A stretch of DNA of 64,000 nt, from positions 1 to 64,000 of the forward strand of contig NZ_LUVZ01000043.1 of the NCBI RefSeq assembly GCF_001593385.1, written 5' to 3'. Positions 18,197 through 28,046 of the stretch are shown piece after piece. Source of the stretch: Chryseobacterium cucumeris (GTDB lineage: Bacteria > Bacteroidota > Bacteroidia > Flavobacteriales > Weeksellaceae). A program made the position numbers and the translations under genes. Under the pieces are notes generated by a model. That model saw nothing but the letters and a program-made list of their open reading frames with translations, searched no databases and had not been told where the DNA came from. Numbering within the stretch: the first letter of the stretch is position 1; each line of letters opens with the position of its first letter.

Positions 18197-19249
18197 TTAA
18201 TATTCAATTTGTTTTAGATCAAACTGGGTAACAAACTGATAATTATTTTTTACTTCTTCTTTCATTAATGCTGATGCATTGATGATAGTTCCTGTTTTTT
18301 TATCGACCATTCTTCTGATTCTATAATCATAATTATATTCACTGAAACCATATTCAATAATAGGTTTGTAGAATTTGTTGTATTGTTCTTCCAGCACAGC
18401 ATTATCTATTTTATCTTTTAAAAGTGTCCCCACAGTTCTGAATTCTATAAAGTAATCATCTTCTTTTATAATGGTATGCTGCAATTCCAGTTCAATAGGA
18501 ACATTGACAAATATCTGTGAAATAAACTTTAAAACATCATTTTGCTTTCTCTTTTTACGGGCATCAAAATCATTAAACAAGACATGATAAAGAAGAGACT
18601 TGTCATAGGTTTTTCTCAGATTGGCTTCGTTCTCAAATTCCAGTCCGCCACCTTTGATGATATCTTCAGCAGCTTTGGAGTTAATTTTCTCCACCTGTCT
18701 GTAAAATTCCGAAGCTTTTAATTTGGGTTTAAAAAGTTCCCATTTTTCTTTTATCTGGGGAAAATTTTCTACTCCTTTTATGGTATGGTCATCATTTAAA
18801 TTGAAAATTACATCTTCTTTATCAAATTCCAGTTCTTTGACAGCTTCTATAGCAAGAGCCATATTTTCGGGATTTATTTTATATAAATATTCCTTAAGCT
18901 TCACTTTAGCTTTAGTATTGGCTGCATCTTTTTCAACAACATACTCTTTTTTGGTATTGCAATGAAATGTGATTCTATCTTCAACCTTTGTAGTATTGAA
19001 CTGTTCGCATCTGTATCTTGCTTTTTGGGGAAATTTCCTGTCTTCTATTGCCTTATTGATTTCTTCACCTGTTTTCTTTTCTAAAAAAAGATATTGCAGA
19101 TGAATAGGCAGTTTTTCTCCAATAATAAAATTTGTGGTTCCACAATAGAGGTTATGAAAATTGATCAGTTCTTTAACCGATGTCCCTTGTTTCTCTGCAA
19201 GAGATTCCAGGGTATCTCCTTTTTTAATCTCGTATTTTATAAAATCCAT
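18197..19249 (-). CDS. LysM-domain protein of the vgrG1 operon
   Basis: A 350-residue protein starting with a LysM domain (residues 3-50: IKYEIKKGDTLESLAEKQGT...ELINFHNL...IGEKLPIH). The remaining 300 residues are charged and not recognised; several segments are predicted helical (RTYDKSLLYHVLFNDFD region). There is no signal peptide. LysM proteins without signal peptides occur in contractile-injection systems, where LysM-like domains link baseplate and spike, so an adaptor or chaperone role for VgrG or the effector is the best guess. It starts four bases after the vgrG1 stop codon, so the two are coupled. Confidence 0.7.
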   Translation of the reverse strand: MDFIKYEIKKGDTLESLAEKQGTSVKELINFHNLYCGTTNFIIGEKLPIHLQYLFLEKKTGEEINKAIEDRKFPQKARYRCEQFNTTKVEDRITFHCNTKKEYVVEKDAANTKAKVKLKEYLYKINPENMALAIEAVKELEFDKEDVIFNLNDDHTIKGVENFPQIKEKWELFKPKLKASEFYRQVEKINSKAAEDIIKGGGLEFENEANLRKTYDKSLLYHVLFNDFDARKKRKQNDVLKFISQIFVNVPIELELQHTIIKEDDYFIEFRTVGTLLKDKIDNAVLEEQYNKFYKPIIEYGFSEYNYDYRIRRMVDKKTGTIINASALMKEEVKNNYQFVTQFDLKQIEY

Positions 19250-19253
19250 TCTG

Positions 19254-21422
19254 TTAATTGATATCTACCTGTGATCCTGTTATTTTTGTCAAGCCTTTAA
19301 AATTAGCTGTTGCACCGCCTCCGTTGATGTCGATTTCATCACTTTTAATAGAAACCTTCGTTCCGGTAATGATAATCTCACTGTTACCTACTTTAATGGT
19401 AATTTTCTGGGCTCCGGTTAAATCAATCACTCCGGCATTATCCATTGTAAATACACTCTGGTCTTTGCCTACTGAGACTTTATGGGTATTGCCTACGTCT
19501 GAAATATGATCGCAGCCTACTTCCAGTTTTTTATTGTTTCCAATCTTATCTGTTTTATCATTACCAACAGTTTTAGTGCTGTTGTTATTGGCATTATGTA
19601 TAACATTTCCGGATCCGTCAAAAAACATATTTGCACCACCCTGATCTTTAAGATTCATCGATCCGGCTCCGTTATCATACTTTAATTCTGCACCACTTCT
19701 ACCGCTAAAGCTCATTATATTATTTCCAGCTCCGCCACCGGCTCCTATACTACCATGAAACATTCCTCCCATTACGAAAGGACGGTCAGGATGCTGATGT
19801 ACAAAATTGACAATTACCTGGTCTCCAACTTCAGGAACTGACATAAAGCCTCTATTTTTATTGACCTTATCACTGCTTCCTGCATCCGGAGACATTACAC
19901 GGATAAATTCTGTACTGTCCGGCCCGTTTTGCCAGTCAAACTGTACCTGAACTCTTCCCTGATTCATAGGATCTGTATTGGAAATTACTTTTGCAAACTG
20001 AGCCTCAGCTCTCGGAGTTTCGAATTCAGGCCGTGGTATAAAACCTGTGTCTGCGGCAATTGCTTCAAATTTACCGTCGTAGTAACCTCTTGCATCTACT
20101 TCATGGGTTACTTCGATAATCATCAGCTTGGTAAAATAGGAAGTTTCATTTGTTGAAGATTTCCGCATTTCAATATCTGCTGTACATCCCGGATATAAAA
20201 ACGGAACAGTAGTTGTCCCCGATGTAATAAATACTTCCGAGGCTTTACTTCCTGCTGTTCCTTTCTGTGAGGCATCAATGTCCATAAAAGAGGTTGCTTT
20301 TATTGGGGCTACTCTCAAAGAAGGTGTGGTGAAGATCTTTTCAGATATTTCGTAGGCTCTTTTTGCAATATCTGAAGTATGGCTGATTTTCGAACTTCCA
20401 GTGGTCAGTTTTTCATTTTTACTGCTGTTATAGCCATAAAATGTAGGGTTGACATGCTGTGCCTTCATTTTGACAGCAATATCACTTACGCTGCTTCCAT
20501 AGGTAAGTTTAACAGGTTTTTCCTGAGGTGGAAGTTTTCCAAAATGTAATACTTCACCATCATAATAAAACTGCTCACCATAAGCCTCAGCTATTCTCGC
20601 CAGATAATTATAATGAGTTTCTTCGTATTGTGAACTGTAGGCTACATTTCCGTGCTGAGCATCTATTCTGAAGTCGAATTTATTTTGTCCCAGCCCTTCA
20701 CGGATCACCTGGTCGGCAATACTATTCAGGCTGACAGGCTGTCCACCTCCAAAACTCTGAATATGGGGAGCCGCATCTAAAAGTACTGTCGGGCTAAAAC
20801 CTTTAAGAACGATATTTCCAAGGCTTCCCTTTTCCTGGCTGAAACCTACTTCTGTAATGACTCCTACAAAATTACGTTCAGCGCCTTTTTCTACATCTTT
20901 ATATTTAAATACAACAGTAATTCTTTTTCCTAAAAAGCTTTGGGCCTCTTCAAGATTGTGATTTTCTGCATTACCAAGGGCATCATGAGCCAACATCAGG
21001 TTGAATTCATGATGTTTTGCAGCACTCTGGGTAAGTTTGAAATGCTTAAAATGTTTGATAATTTGTCCTTCAATAACCACATCCAGCTTTACCACACGAT
21101 TGATTCCTGCAATAAAACTTTGAGCAATAGCTTCAGCATTGTGTATTTTTGAAGTTGGCTGTTTCGCCCACACTTTATTATCAACAATAGAAGGATTGTT
21201 CGGTACAAAAGTCTGGTTCATAAACATATCAGCACCTTGAGCAGCATTTAAACTTTGCTGTCCTGCTTTTGCTACCTTTTTTACTTTTTCATCTGCCTTA
21301 TTCAATTTTCCTTCTGCTTTTTTGGTAACATTCTCCTGCACTGTATTTTTCAACTGTTGTTTGCCCGCGTTTATCTCGTTTTTCGGGTTTGCTACTTTAA
21401 TTTTTTTATCATCCTGAAACAT
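19254..21422 (-). CDS. vgrG: VgrG spike protein 1 (TssI)
   Basis: A 722-residue VgrG. After a lysine-rich N-terminal extension of about 90 residues (not present in the second VgrG) comes the gp27-like part (INRVVKLDVVIEG..., RIAEAYGEQFYYDGEVLHFG), then the OB-fold around QGRVQVQFDWQNG and VGDQVIVNFVHQHPDRPFVMG, then the repetitive beta-helix spike (NNNSTKTVGNDKTDKIGNN...). It trims the tip of the T6SS tube and recruits effectors. It is first in the operon vgrG1 - LysM gene - membrane protein - PAAR-like gene. Confidence 0.93.
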   Translation of the reverse strand: MFQDDKKIKVANPKNEINAGKQQLKNTVQENVTKKAEGKLNKADEKVKKVAKAGQQSLNAAQGADMFMNQTFVPNNPSIVDNKVWAKQPTSKIHNAEAIAQSFIAGINRVVKLDVVIEGQIIKHFKHFKLTQSAAKHHEFNLMLAHDALGNAENHNLEEAQSFLGKRITVVFKYKDVEKGAERNFVGVITEVGFSQEKGSLGNIVLKGFSPTVLLDAAPHIQSFGGGQPVSLNSIADQVIREGLGQNKFDFRIDAQHGNVAYSSQYEETHYNYLARIAEAYGEQFYYDGEVLHFGKLPPQEKPVKLTYGSSVSDIAVKMKAQHVNPTFYGYNSSKNEKLTTGSSKISHTSDIAKRAYEISEKIFTTPSLRVAPIKATSFMDIDASQKGTAGSKASEVFITSGTTTVPFLYPGCTADIEMRKSSTNETSYFTKLMIIEVTHEVDARGYYDGKFEAIAADTGFIPRPEFETPRAEAQFAKVISNTDPMNQGRVQVQFDWQNGPDSTEFIRVMSPDAGSSDKVNKNRGFMSVPEVGDQVIVNFVHQHPDRPFVMGGMFHGSIGAGGGAGNNIMSFSGRSGAELKYDNGAGSMNLKDQGGANMFFDGSGNVIHNANNNSTKTVGNDKTDKIGNNKKLEVGCDHISDVGNTHKVSVGKDQSVFTMDNAGVIDLTGAQKITIKVGNSEIIITGTKVSIKSDEIDINGGGATANFKGLTKITGSQVDIN

Positions 21423-21553
21423 AGCGTTTTGTATTTAAGTTAAATCGTAAATAAACTGCTGATACTTACAGCATAGAAAGTGTGAGATTGATAAATCATT
21501 TGTGCATCTATCATTTTCCTTTTGAAAAATGATTTTCGAAATTCTTTTAAACG

Positions 21554-21592
21554 GAAAAACAGAACAGTATACCCGAATGAGCGTACTGTTCT
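21554..21592 (-). terminator. Terminator after tssD copy 2
   Basis: AGAACAGTA pairs perfectly with TACTGTTCT around a 14-base loop; on the minus strand GTTTTTCC follows. Confidence 0.75.
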
Positions 21593-21628
21593 GTACCAAT
21601 TTTATTTTTACTAAGATGATGAATAGGC

Positions 21629-22042
21629 TTATTTACCTGCTGAAGGCCATAATCCTGCGTACTGAGAAGTACCGTAGTCAATGGTTTCAGCGCTGATTAC
21701 GAAGCTGATGAGCATACTGTTGCTGTCTATTGCGTCGAAATCTACTTCGTGCTGGATTACGTATCCGTTTTCCCATTTCAAAGTAATCAGTGTTCCCTCT
21801 TCGTGAGATTTGTTGAAAGTGATTTCCCCTACTGTTGGCTTGTATTTACCGTTTAACAAGCTTTCAAGGATGTCTGATTTTTCAGTAGCTTCTACTGTTA
21901 CTTTGATCAATGCATTAGAAGGATCTGATGCTACACGTCCTGAAACGTCTGTAGATCTGGAAACGCTGTAATTCATTTTTAACAGCTTCTGTCCTTCTCC
22001 GTTGTTGAATTTTAAGATTCCTCTTGAATTTCTTTCGGCCAT
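21629..22042 (-). CDS. tssD: TssD (Hcp) tube protein, copy 2
   Basis: A 137-residue tube subunit, nearly identical to copy 1; it differs by Ile for Val in DFDAIDS and SFVIS and by Ala for Ser in the last residues (WPSAGK). It is a single-gene unit between a dedicated promoter and terminator, sitting between the vgrG1 operon and the clpV unit. The close identity despite silent DNA differences points to purifying selection on the protein and perhaps gene conversion. Three subunits this similar could mix in one tube or serve as dosage copies. Confidence 0.9.
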   Translation of the reverse strand: MAERNSRGILKFNNGEGQKLLKMNYSVSRSTDVSGRVASDPSNALIKVTVEATEKSDILESLLNGKYKPTVGEITFNKSHEEGTLITLKWENGYVIQHEVDFDAIDSNSMLISFVISAETIDYGTSQYAGLWPSAGK

Positions 22043-22094
22043 GATTAGTAAATTTAATCGTTAGTAATATTTTGTGATTTGGTGATTGTGTTAG

Positions 22095-22188
22095 CAAATA
22101 TAGAGGCTCTTTTTCGCTAAAAAAAACTTTTGAATATAAATCTGAAAATTTGTAGTAGTTCTACGATTTCTTGTAGTAATTCTACGAC
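22095..22188 (-). promoter_or_regulatory. tssD copy 2 promoter with two 21-bp-spaced operators
   Basis: The -7 box TATATTTG is at 22095-22102 (minus strand), 53 bases from the ATG. Repeats start at 22152 and 22173, again 50 bases above the box and 21 bp apart: GTAGTAGTTCTACGA and GTAGTAATTCTACGA. No TTG element at -33. Confidence 0.85.
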
Positions 22189-22336
22189 AATTGATTTAAG
22201 AACACCAACCAAAAGCCTATCAATAAAAGGTTTTAATTGATTGAAAATTAACAACAAAAACAATAATTTTCCACATCAGTGAGAAATATTAAGATTTTCT
22301 TAATAAATATTAGGATGTTTTTAACAGATTATCCAA

Positions 22337-22371
22337 TAAAAAAGCAACCGTTTTATGGGTTGCTTTTTTAT
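22337..22371 (-). terminator. Terminator after the lytic transglycosylase gene
   Basis: AAAAAGCAACC and GGGTTGCTTTTTT form an 11-bp stem with a T run on the minus strand. Confidence 0.88.
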
Positions 22372-22388
22372 TGTTATCGGATATTATT

Positions 22389-23252
22389 TTACTGTTGAGT
22401 TTTTCCACCTTCTTTTATGGAACGAACCAATATTTTGTTTTTTCTCAGCAGAAAATCAGGCATCAGATCCACAGGAAGATAGAATGGACTTTCTCCTTTT
22501 TTCTGGAGTTCTTCTACGATTCCCGGATTCCAGGCAAGGATTTTGTCTACTTCTACGTTCAATTCTGCAGCAACAACGTTCAGATTGAATCCGGCATTGA
22601 TCTCTGTTTCTGAAAGCGCTGCAGCAGTTTCTTTACGATCTCCCTCAAAGAAAATCTTGTTAAGCCTTGCAGAATTATAATTATTCAATACACTCTGAAG
22701 TTCTCCTGTTGCATAGCATGCATTAAGATATTTCTTCACATGATTAATGGTTTCTCCCGGAAGGTATTTATAAAACACATGATATTGAGTAGAGCCAGCA
22801 GCTTCCATTGCTTTGGCAATATTTCCTTCACCACAGTTATAGGCTGCAACCACGGTCACCCAATTATTGTACTTTTTATAAAGATTACTTAAGGAAATGG
22901 TAGCGGTTTTAGTACTTTTATAAATGTCAGTACGTCCTTGCTCTGTAAGCCCGTATTGGTTGGCATGTGCAGTCATAAACTGCCAGATTCCTACTGCTCC
23001 GGCACCTGAGGTAATATTTCTGTCAAAATGCGATTCAATCAGGGCCAGATTTCTCAAATGCTTGGGAAGGCCTTTCTGAAGGAGTAATTGTTCAATAAAT
23101 TCTACAAGATCCTTATTGGCATTAATGATACCTTTATACTTTTTCACACTGCTTTCAGAGGTATCGGAAGCGGCAAGAAACTGTCCGTTGATCATGATAA
23201 CGGATCCTAATAATAGAAAACCTGTAAAGATATTTCTGACAATTGTTTTCAT
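22389..23252 (-). CDS. Lytic transglycosylase (SLT/GH23) linked to the T6SS
   Basis: A 287-residue periplasmic protein with a signal peptide of about 23 residues. The SLT domain has the catalytic glutamate in LIESHF (Glu73), then GAVGIWQFM and VAAYNCGEGN, all typical of MltD-type GH23 enzymes that cut the glycan with 1,6-anhydro ring formation. The C-terminal 80 residues contain a LysM-like segment (VAAELNVEVDKILAWNPGI) that may bind peptidoglycan. It follows clpV by 63 bases and ends at a terminator. The likely job is opening the wall for the T6SS trans-envelope complex; general cell-wall turnover is an alternative. Confidence 0.85.
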   Translation of the reverse strand: MKTIVRNIFTGFLLLGSVIMINGQFLAASDTSESSVKKYKGIINANKDLVEFIEQLLLQKGLPKHLRNLALIESHFDRNITSGAGAVGIWQFMTAHANQYGLTEQGRTDIYKSTKTATISLSNLYKKYNNWVTVVAAYNCGEGNIAKAMEAAGSTQYHVFYKYLPGETINHVKKYLNACYATGELQSVLNNYNSARLNKIFFEGDRKETAAALSETEINAGFNLNVVAAELNVEVDKILAWNPGIVEELQKKGESPFYLPVDLMPDFLLRKNKILVRSIKEGGKTQQ

Positions 23253-23315
23253 TTTAATTTTATTTATAAGCTAAAAGGCAAAAGTGGGTAACAAATTGGC
23301 CTTTTTACTTTATAC

Positions 23316-25811
23316 TTAATCTACTTTCCAGCTTAATTTTTCTTCGTCTTTATTCCAATCTACATGAATAGTCTGGCCGGATTTCACTTCTTCTCTCACA
23401 ATCATTTTAGAGATTGGTCTTGCAAGCTGAGCACGGATGACCCCTGAGATCTGTCTTGCACCATACTTACTGCTAAACCCTCCTAATGCAAGGTTTTTCA
23501 CAGCTTCATCGGTAATTTTCAAAGCAATTCCCAATCTTGTTAATGAAGTATGAAGTGATTTCAGCTGAATATTAAAGATTCTTTCTGCAATAGATTCTGT
23601 GATCGGTGCAAAAGGAATAATTTCTGTAATTCTTGCCAGGAACTCAGGTCTGAATCGTCCGGAGTTTGACATAATCTGCATGAGTGAAGATGATTCCGGA
23701 ATTTTTCCTTCTTCAAACTGTTTTACAATTTCTTCACTTCCGATATTGGAGGTAAACAGGATCAATGCATTGCTGAAATCTCCTTCTTTACCTAATTTAT
23801 CATGAACTTTCCCTTCATCCATAATCTGAAGGAATACATCAAAAACAGAATGGTGGGCTTTTTCAATCTCATCAAATAACACAACAGTATATGGCTGTTG
23901 TCTGATTTTATTAACAAGCATTCCTCCTTCTTCATATCCTACATATCCCGGAGGCGCTCCGTATAGCAACGCTGCGGAATGTTCTTCTTTAAATTCCGAC
24001 ATATCAAAGCGTACCATTGCCTTTTCATCGTTGAAAAGTAATTCTGCCATTGATTTTGCCAGCTCTGTTTTACCAGTTCCGGTAGGTCCAAGAAGGAAGA
24101 ACGATCCGATAGGCTGTCCCGGTTTGTTCAATCCGCTTCGGTTTTCAACAATAGCATCGGAAAGGATTTTTAGTGCATGATCCTGCCCTACAACCCTGTT
24201 CAATAGAAGGGATTCCATATTCAGGAGTTTTTCTTTTTCCTGAGCCTGAATTTTCCCGATTGGAATATTGGTTTTAGCGGCCATTACAGCTGCCAGCTCC
24301 AACCTGTCTACTTTTTCTCTTTTCTTGGCAGCATGCTGTAAAAGTTCTGCGTAAGTATCTTCAATGATTTTCTGAATCTGATCTACCGGCATAGAGTTGT
24401 CGATGGAAGGCTGCTCGCTGAGTGATCCCCACAAAATTGGGCTTATTTTGTCTCTTAGCAGGTTATATGTCCAGATCAGTTCATCAGCTTTATCTTTGCT
24501 GTCTGTATATTCTTCCTTCAGAATTACATCATAGCTTTCTTTCCAGCTTTCAAGTTCTTTTTCGGAAAGTTCATCAAGCATTTTGATGGCTGCCATTGTT
24601 CTGTCTAATAAGTCAATAGCGGCGTCCGGTAATTTTTTACCTTTTGCATATCTTTTTGCCAGACGTACACATTCCGGAAGGGCTGTTTTTTCCACTTCAA
24701 TACCGTGGTGCTTTTTGTATCCTTCAAGGAGTACATCGATCATTTTGACGCATGTTTTCTCATCCGGTTCAAGAACGGTTAACACCTCAAAACGACGGTT
24801 GAAAGCCTGTTCCGGCTCTATAATTTTTCTGTATTCTTCCTGCGTAGTAGCTCCGATTACAGTAATTTCGCCTCTGGCAAGCTCAGGTTTCAAGAGATTG
24901 GCAACGTTTCCGATGCTTCCTTTCGAATCTAAAAGGGTGTGGATTTCATCAATGAAAAGAATGGCTTTTTCAATTTTCTTACATTCATTGATGACTTTTT
25001 TCAGGCGGTCTTCAATTTCCCCTTTATAAGAAGTTCCGGCTAATAATGCTCCGGTGTCCAGTTCTAAAAGGGTACCGTTTTTAAGCATTTCAGGAACATT
25101 TCCTTTAATAATTTCTGTAGCAAAGCCTTCTACCAAAGCTGTTTTTCCTACTCCTGGTTCCCCAATGATGATCACATTCGGTTTGCTTCTTCGGCAAAGG
25201 ATTTCCACCAGCATTCTGAGTTCTTTGTCCCTGCCGATGATATTTTCTATTTCTCCTTTTCTTGCCTGCGCCGTTCTGTCTACACAATAGCTTTTAATGG
25301 AAGGAAAGGAAGAGTCTGAATAGTCTGAACCATTTGAAAATAATGATGAGAAGTTCCCATCTTCTGAAACGGTAAACGGAGTATCTTTTCTGTATAGATT
25401 AAAGATCTCATGTTCTCTCAACGGAAGTGACTTTAACTGCTGAAGAGAGAATACAACCTGTGGTTTTACAATGGCTGTCAGGATACAGATAGGAGTAATC
25501 TCATCCAATCCTAATTTTAAACGGATATCATCAGCTTCTTCAATAAGGGTATCCACTGCATCATCCTGTCCTACTTCATCGGGAAGATGGCTGGTTTTCG
25601 GATATTCTTCGATACGGACATCTGCCCATTCATAGAAATAGCCCGGATCTTTATCTATGCTTTTCAGGAATTCATTAAGTCCGATATCTTTATGCATTAA
25701 AGCCTGCAGGATGTGCGGGCCACCATAAGTTCCATTATAATTTTCCTTCGCTATCGACTGAGCAATGTGAAATAGTTGCTTTACTGTTTCGTTGGTTACT
25801 AGTACTCCCAT
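23316..25811 (-). CDS. clpV: ClpV/TssH AAA+ ATPase of the T6SS
   Basis: A ClpB-class protein of 831 residues with an N-terminal Clp-N domain (about 1-150) and two AAA+ modules. The first Walker A is GEPGVGKT (Lys223) with Walker B LFIDEIHT; the second is GPTGTGKT near residue 570 with VVLFDEIEKAH. The middle domain is shorter than in ClpB. ClpV disassembles the contracted TssB-TssC sheath so that subunits can be reused. Context (tssD on one side, vgrG on the other, transglycosylase downstream) favours TssH over the general chaperone ClpB. The sheath genes it acts on are outside this window. Confidence 0.88.
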   Translation of the reverse strand: MGVLVTNETVKQLFHIAQSIAKENYNGTYGGPHILQALMHKDIGLNEFLKSIDKDPGYFYEWADVRIEEYPKTSHLPDEVGQDDAVDTLIEEADDIRLKLGLDEITPICILTAIVKPQVVFSLQQLKSLPLREHEIFNLYRKDTPFTVSEDGNFSSLFSNGSDYSDSSFPSIKSYCVDRTAQARKGEIENIIGRDKELRMLVEILCRRSKPNVIIIGEPGVGKTALVEGFATEIIKGNVPEMLKNGTLLELDTGALLAGTSYKGEIEDRLKKVINECKKIEKAILFIDEIHTLLDSKGSIGNVANLLKPELARGEITVIGATTQEEYRKIIEPEQAFNRRFEVLTVLEPDEKTCVKMIDVLLEGYKKHHGIEVEKTALPECVRLAKRYAKGKKLPDAAIDLLDRTMAAIKMLDELSEKELESWKESYDVILKEEYTDSKDKADELIWTYNLLRDKISPILWGSLSEQPSIDNSMPVDQIQKIIEDTYAELLQHAAKKREKVDRLELAAVMAAKTNIPIGKIQAQEKEKLLNMESLLLNRVVGQDHALKILSDAIVENRSGLNKPGQPIGSFFLLGPTGTGKTELAKSMAELLFNDEKAMVRFDMSEFKEEHSAALLYGAPPGYVGYEEGGMLVNKIRQQPYTVVLFDEIEKAHHSVFDVFLQIMDEGKVHDKLGKEGDFSNALILFTSNIGSEEIVKQFEEGKIPESSSLMQIMSNSGRFRPEFLARITEIIPFAPITESIAERIFNIQLKSLHTSLTRLGIALKITDEAVKNLALGGFSSKYGARQISGVIRAQLARPISKMIVREEVKSGQTIHVDWNKDEEKLSWKVD

Positions 25812-26082
25812 TTATAATTTTCTTATATTAATATATTGGCGTTCTGTTGTGCTTACGATTTGATGATTTTAAAGTATATTTTTCATCTCTTTTTTCAAAG
25901 AATTAAAACTTATTCTTTTTGTGCAGCTAAAATTAGCTATTTTATTCTAAACGATATAAAGATAGTTAATTCTTCAATTAGAGAAGTAACAACGGTGCTT
26001 TTTGTTTTTAATCGTAGTTCTGATGGTGACATATTACTTTTCTGGATCTCTTTCCGGCCAAAATAGAAAAAAGATTAACCTA

Positions 26083-26688
26083 TTAACGGCTCACAAACGG
26101 AACCACTTTTTTCTCAAGTTCTGTACCTGATTGACCATCTAAAACAACTTTTTGAATATCTCCATCAGGGATAAGGTATTCTATTACCCAAACTTTTTTA
26201 CCATCAAGAACCTGTTTTAATACTCTAGCTTGGTAACCAGAATCATGGTAGCCTTTAGGCAGATCAATTTTATTCTTTTCACAATACATTATTACCTTTT
26301 CAGGAGTAAAACTATATCCTTCATCTGTATATTCTTCCTTAGTAAGCTTACCTGATTTATCAAAATGATATAATATTCCGACGGGTGAGCCCGTGTTAAA
26401 TGCCAATGATTTATTTTTTATGTACCCATTTTTATAATAGAATTTATCTGATTTATAAAAAGAATTCTCATAGTAAATACTTAATTTATATCCACCTTCA
26501 GAAGTAGAAAAGATTTCTTTTCTTCCTTCTGGAGTTTCAATACATCTGTCATCATCTTTTTTCTTAGAATTCTGTATGGTAATCTTTTCAAATTCATTAC
26601 TAATTTTTGGAATCATTGTCTTTTGTAATTCCTGCGATTGAAATTGAGTAAAGAAAACTAACCCAGCTAATATTATTATTTTATTCAT
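26083..26688 (-). CDS. Secreted protein A of a tandem paralogous pair
   Basis: The ATG at 26688 is preferred over one six codons upstream, as it begins the signal peptide MNKIIILAGLVFFTQFQSQ. The mature part is about 180 residues with MORN-like or antitoxin MNT-like strand pairs (FYYKNGYIKNKSLAFNTGSPVGILYHFDKSGKL), the pattern by which such proteins repeat 'tyrosine, gly, asn'. The first 33 residues are almost the same as in the gene just upstream, while the rest differs strongly. No function is recognised. Location downstream of a VgrG-linked effector candidate suggests a duplicated, diverging immunity protein, but that is a guess. Confidence 0.6.
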   Translation of the reverse strand: MNKIIILAGLVFFTQFQSQELQKTMIPKISNEFEKITIQNSKKKDDDRCIETPEGRKEIFSTSEGGYKLSIYYENSFYKSDKFYYKNGYIKNKSLAFNTGSPVGILYHFDKSGKLTKEEYTDEGYSFTPEKVIMYCEKNKIDLPKGYHDSGYQARVLKQVLDGKKVWVIEYLIPDGDIQKVVLDGQSGTELEKKVVPFVSR

Positions 26689-26786
26689 AATATTCTTTTT
26701 GTACATTGATTGTTTTTCAATAATACAGCGTATATGTTAATGACATTCAAAATGTAATTCCCACTGTTAGTTCATAACTAAAAAAA

Positions 26787-27422
26787 TCAATTGTTTATAA
26801 ATTCTGACTCTCTTCTTGAAATTACTTTACCGGAAATACTATCCAAAATTATATTTTCAACACGATTCGACTTCTTTAACCATTCTATTTCCCAAATAGG
26901 TTTTTCATTTTCTATTCTTCTTGAAATTATAGTATGAAAACCTGTACTTTTTAATACCGGACCTTTTGTAATGGGAATAACTTCTTTTTCACAGAATTTT
27001 AAAATATCTTCAAATGTATATTTGTAAGGCTTATCACAATCAATCTCTTTAATCAGCTTTCCATTTTCATCAAAACTATACCAAATTCCTTTTTGAAAAG
27101 GAGCTCCCCAAGGTACATTAAACATAATTCCCTTATATTTTATATTTCCATTTGGATAATATGATTTAGACAGCATAAAATAAGAACCTTTATATGATTC
27201 AGTATAATATTTACCAGAGTTTGCCATACTCATTTCAATATAGTTTCCATTGGGCAGAAACTCTCTTACAACATCAGTTTCTTTTTTTGCTGATTTACTA
27301 AATTTGTCTTTATCAAACTTTTCAAATCTGTTACTAATTTTAGGGATCATTGTCTTTTGTAATTCCTGAGATTGAAATTGAGTAAAAAGACCCAACCCAA
27401 CTAATATTATTATTTTATTCAC
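26787..27422 (-). CDS. Secreted protein B of a tandem paralogous pair
   Basis: A 211-residue paralogue of the gene downstream. Signal peptide MNKIIILVGLGLFTQFQSQ, then the shared ELQKTMIPKISN block, then a diverged body with the repeat-like strands SKSYYPNGNIKYKGIMFN and GIWYSFDENGKLIKEID, which resemble MORN/toxin-antitoxin YwqK-type 'x-Y-x-N-G-x' units. Secretion to the periplasm fits an immunity role against a T6SS effector acting there. The separation from the neighbour is 98 bases, and base composition is A/T-rich as in the whole 26-30 kb stretch. Confidence 0.6.
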   Translation of the reverse strand: MNKIIILVGLGLFTQFQSQELQKTMIPKISNRFEKFDKDKFSKSAKKETDVVREFLPNGNYIEMSMANSGKYYTESYKGSYFMLSKSYYPNGNIKYKGIMFNVPWGAPFQKGIWYSFDENGKLIKEIDCDKPYKYTFEDILKFCEKEVIPITKGPVLKSTGFHTIISRRIENEKPIWEIEWLKKSNRVENIILDSISGKVISRRESEFINN

Positions 27423-27503
27423 AATATTTTTTATAGGTTATTGTTTTTTTACATTGGGAAAAATAAAGGTATAACAGTAAAAAAAAACTTTTAATTTCAT
27501 AAT

Positions 27504-28046
27504 TTAAGAGCTACTTAACTTCATCAAAAAAAGCTGGTTATACTTTTCTATCGTTTTATCATCTGAAATATTATTAGCTTTATAAAAATCGTTTTTTGGC
27601 ATCAATGTTTTCATAAACCCATGATGCTTAACCACATCTGATTCTCTTCCGATATAAATAACGTTTATGCTATTATTTTCTTCATTCAAATAAATATGAT
27701 TAATATGATCATTTGCATTTCTCATTACATTTTCAAATTTCAATATATTAACTAATGAATCTTTATAAGAAACATAAAGTTCATAGGTAGCACCTGCTTC
27801 CGTTTCTGCATTTATGTCATATTCTTTTCCTAAAAACAATAATGTATTTTCAGTTTTTGCTCCTCTATCATCTATCTTTATGATATTAATTTTAGTATTC
27901 TTCAATATATCTTCTTTTCCAAATACTTTAAATGTTTGTTCATTCATTTTTGTACAAGCTACAGTAGTTATTAATAATAATTGTAAGAAAACCTTAACGA
28001 TGGTTGTTGAAAATCCCTTGATGTGTTGATTTAATAAGTTTTCCAT
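27504..28046 (-). CDS. Hypothetical lipoprotein
   Basis: A 180-residue protein with a hydrophobic segment after about 15 residues and a lipobox-like TTVAC (Cys31) followed by TKMNEQ. The body has no recognised domain; it includes LLFLGKEYDINAETEAGATYELYVSYKD, suggestive of strands. It lies in the same orientation between the paralogous secreted genes and the effector/lipoprotein pair, with an A/T-rich gap of 266 bases upstream (28047-28312) where I see no gene or clear element. Possible periplasmic immunity factor by context only. Confidence 0.5.
   Translation of the reverse strand: MENLLNQHIKGFSTTIVKVFLQLLLITTVACTKMNEQTFKVFGKEDILKNTKINIIKIDDRGAKTENTLLFLGKEYDINAETEAGATYELYVSYKDSLVNILKFENVMRNANDHINHIYLNEENNSINVIYIGRESDVVKHHGFMKTLMPKNDFYKANNISDDKTIEKYNQLFLMKLSSS

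Noticed and set aside
25842..25872. Half-site of the tssD operator ahead of clpV (TACGATTTGATG)
   Set aside because: Only 12 matching bases, no second repeat and wrong distance to the start; probably chance.
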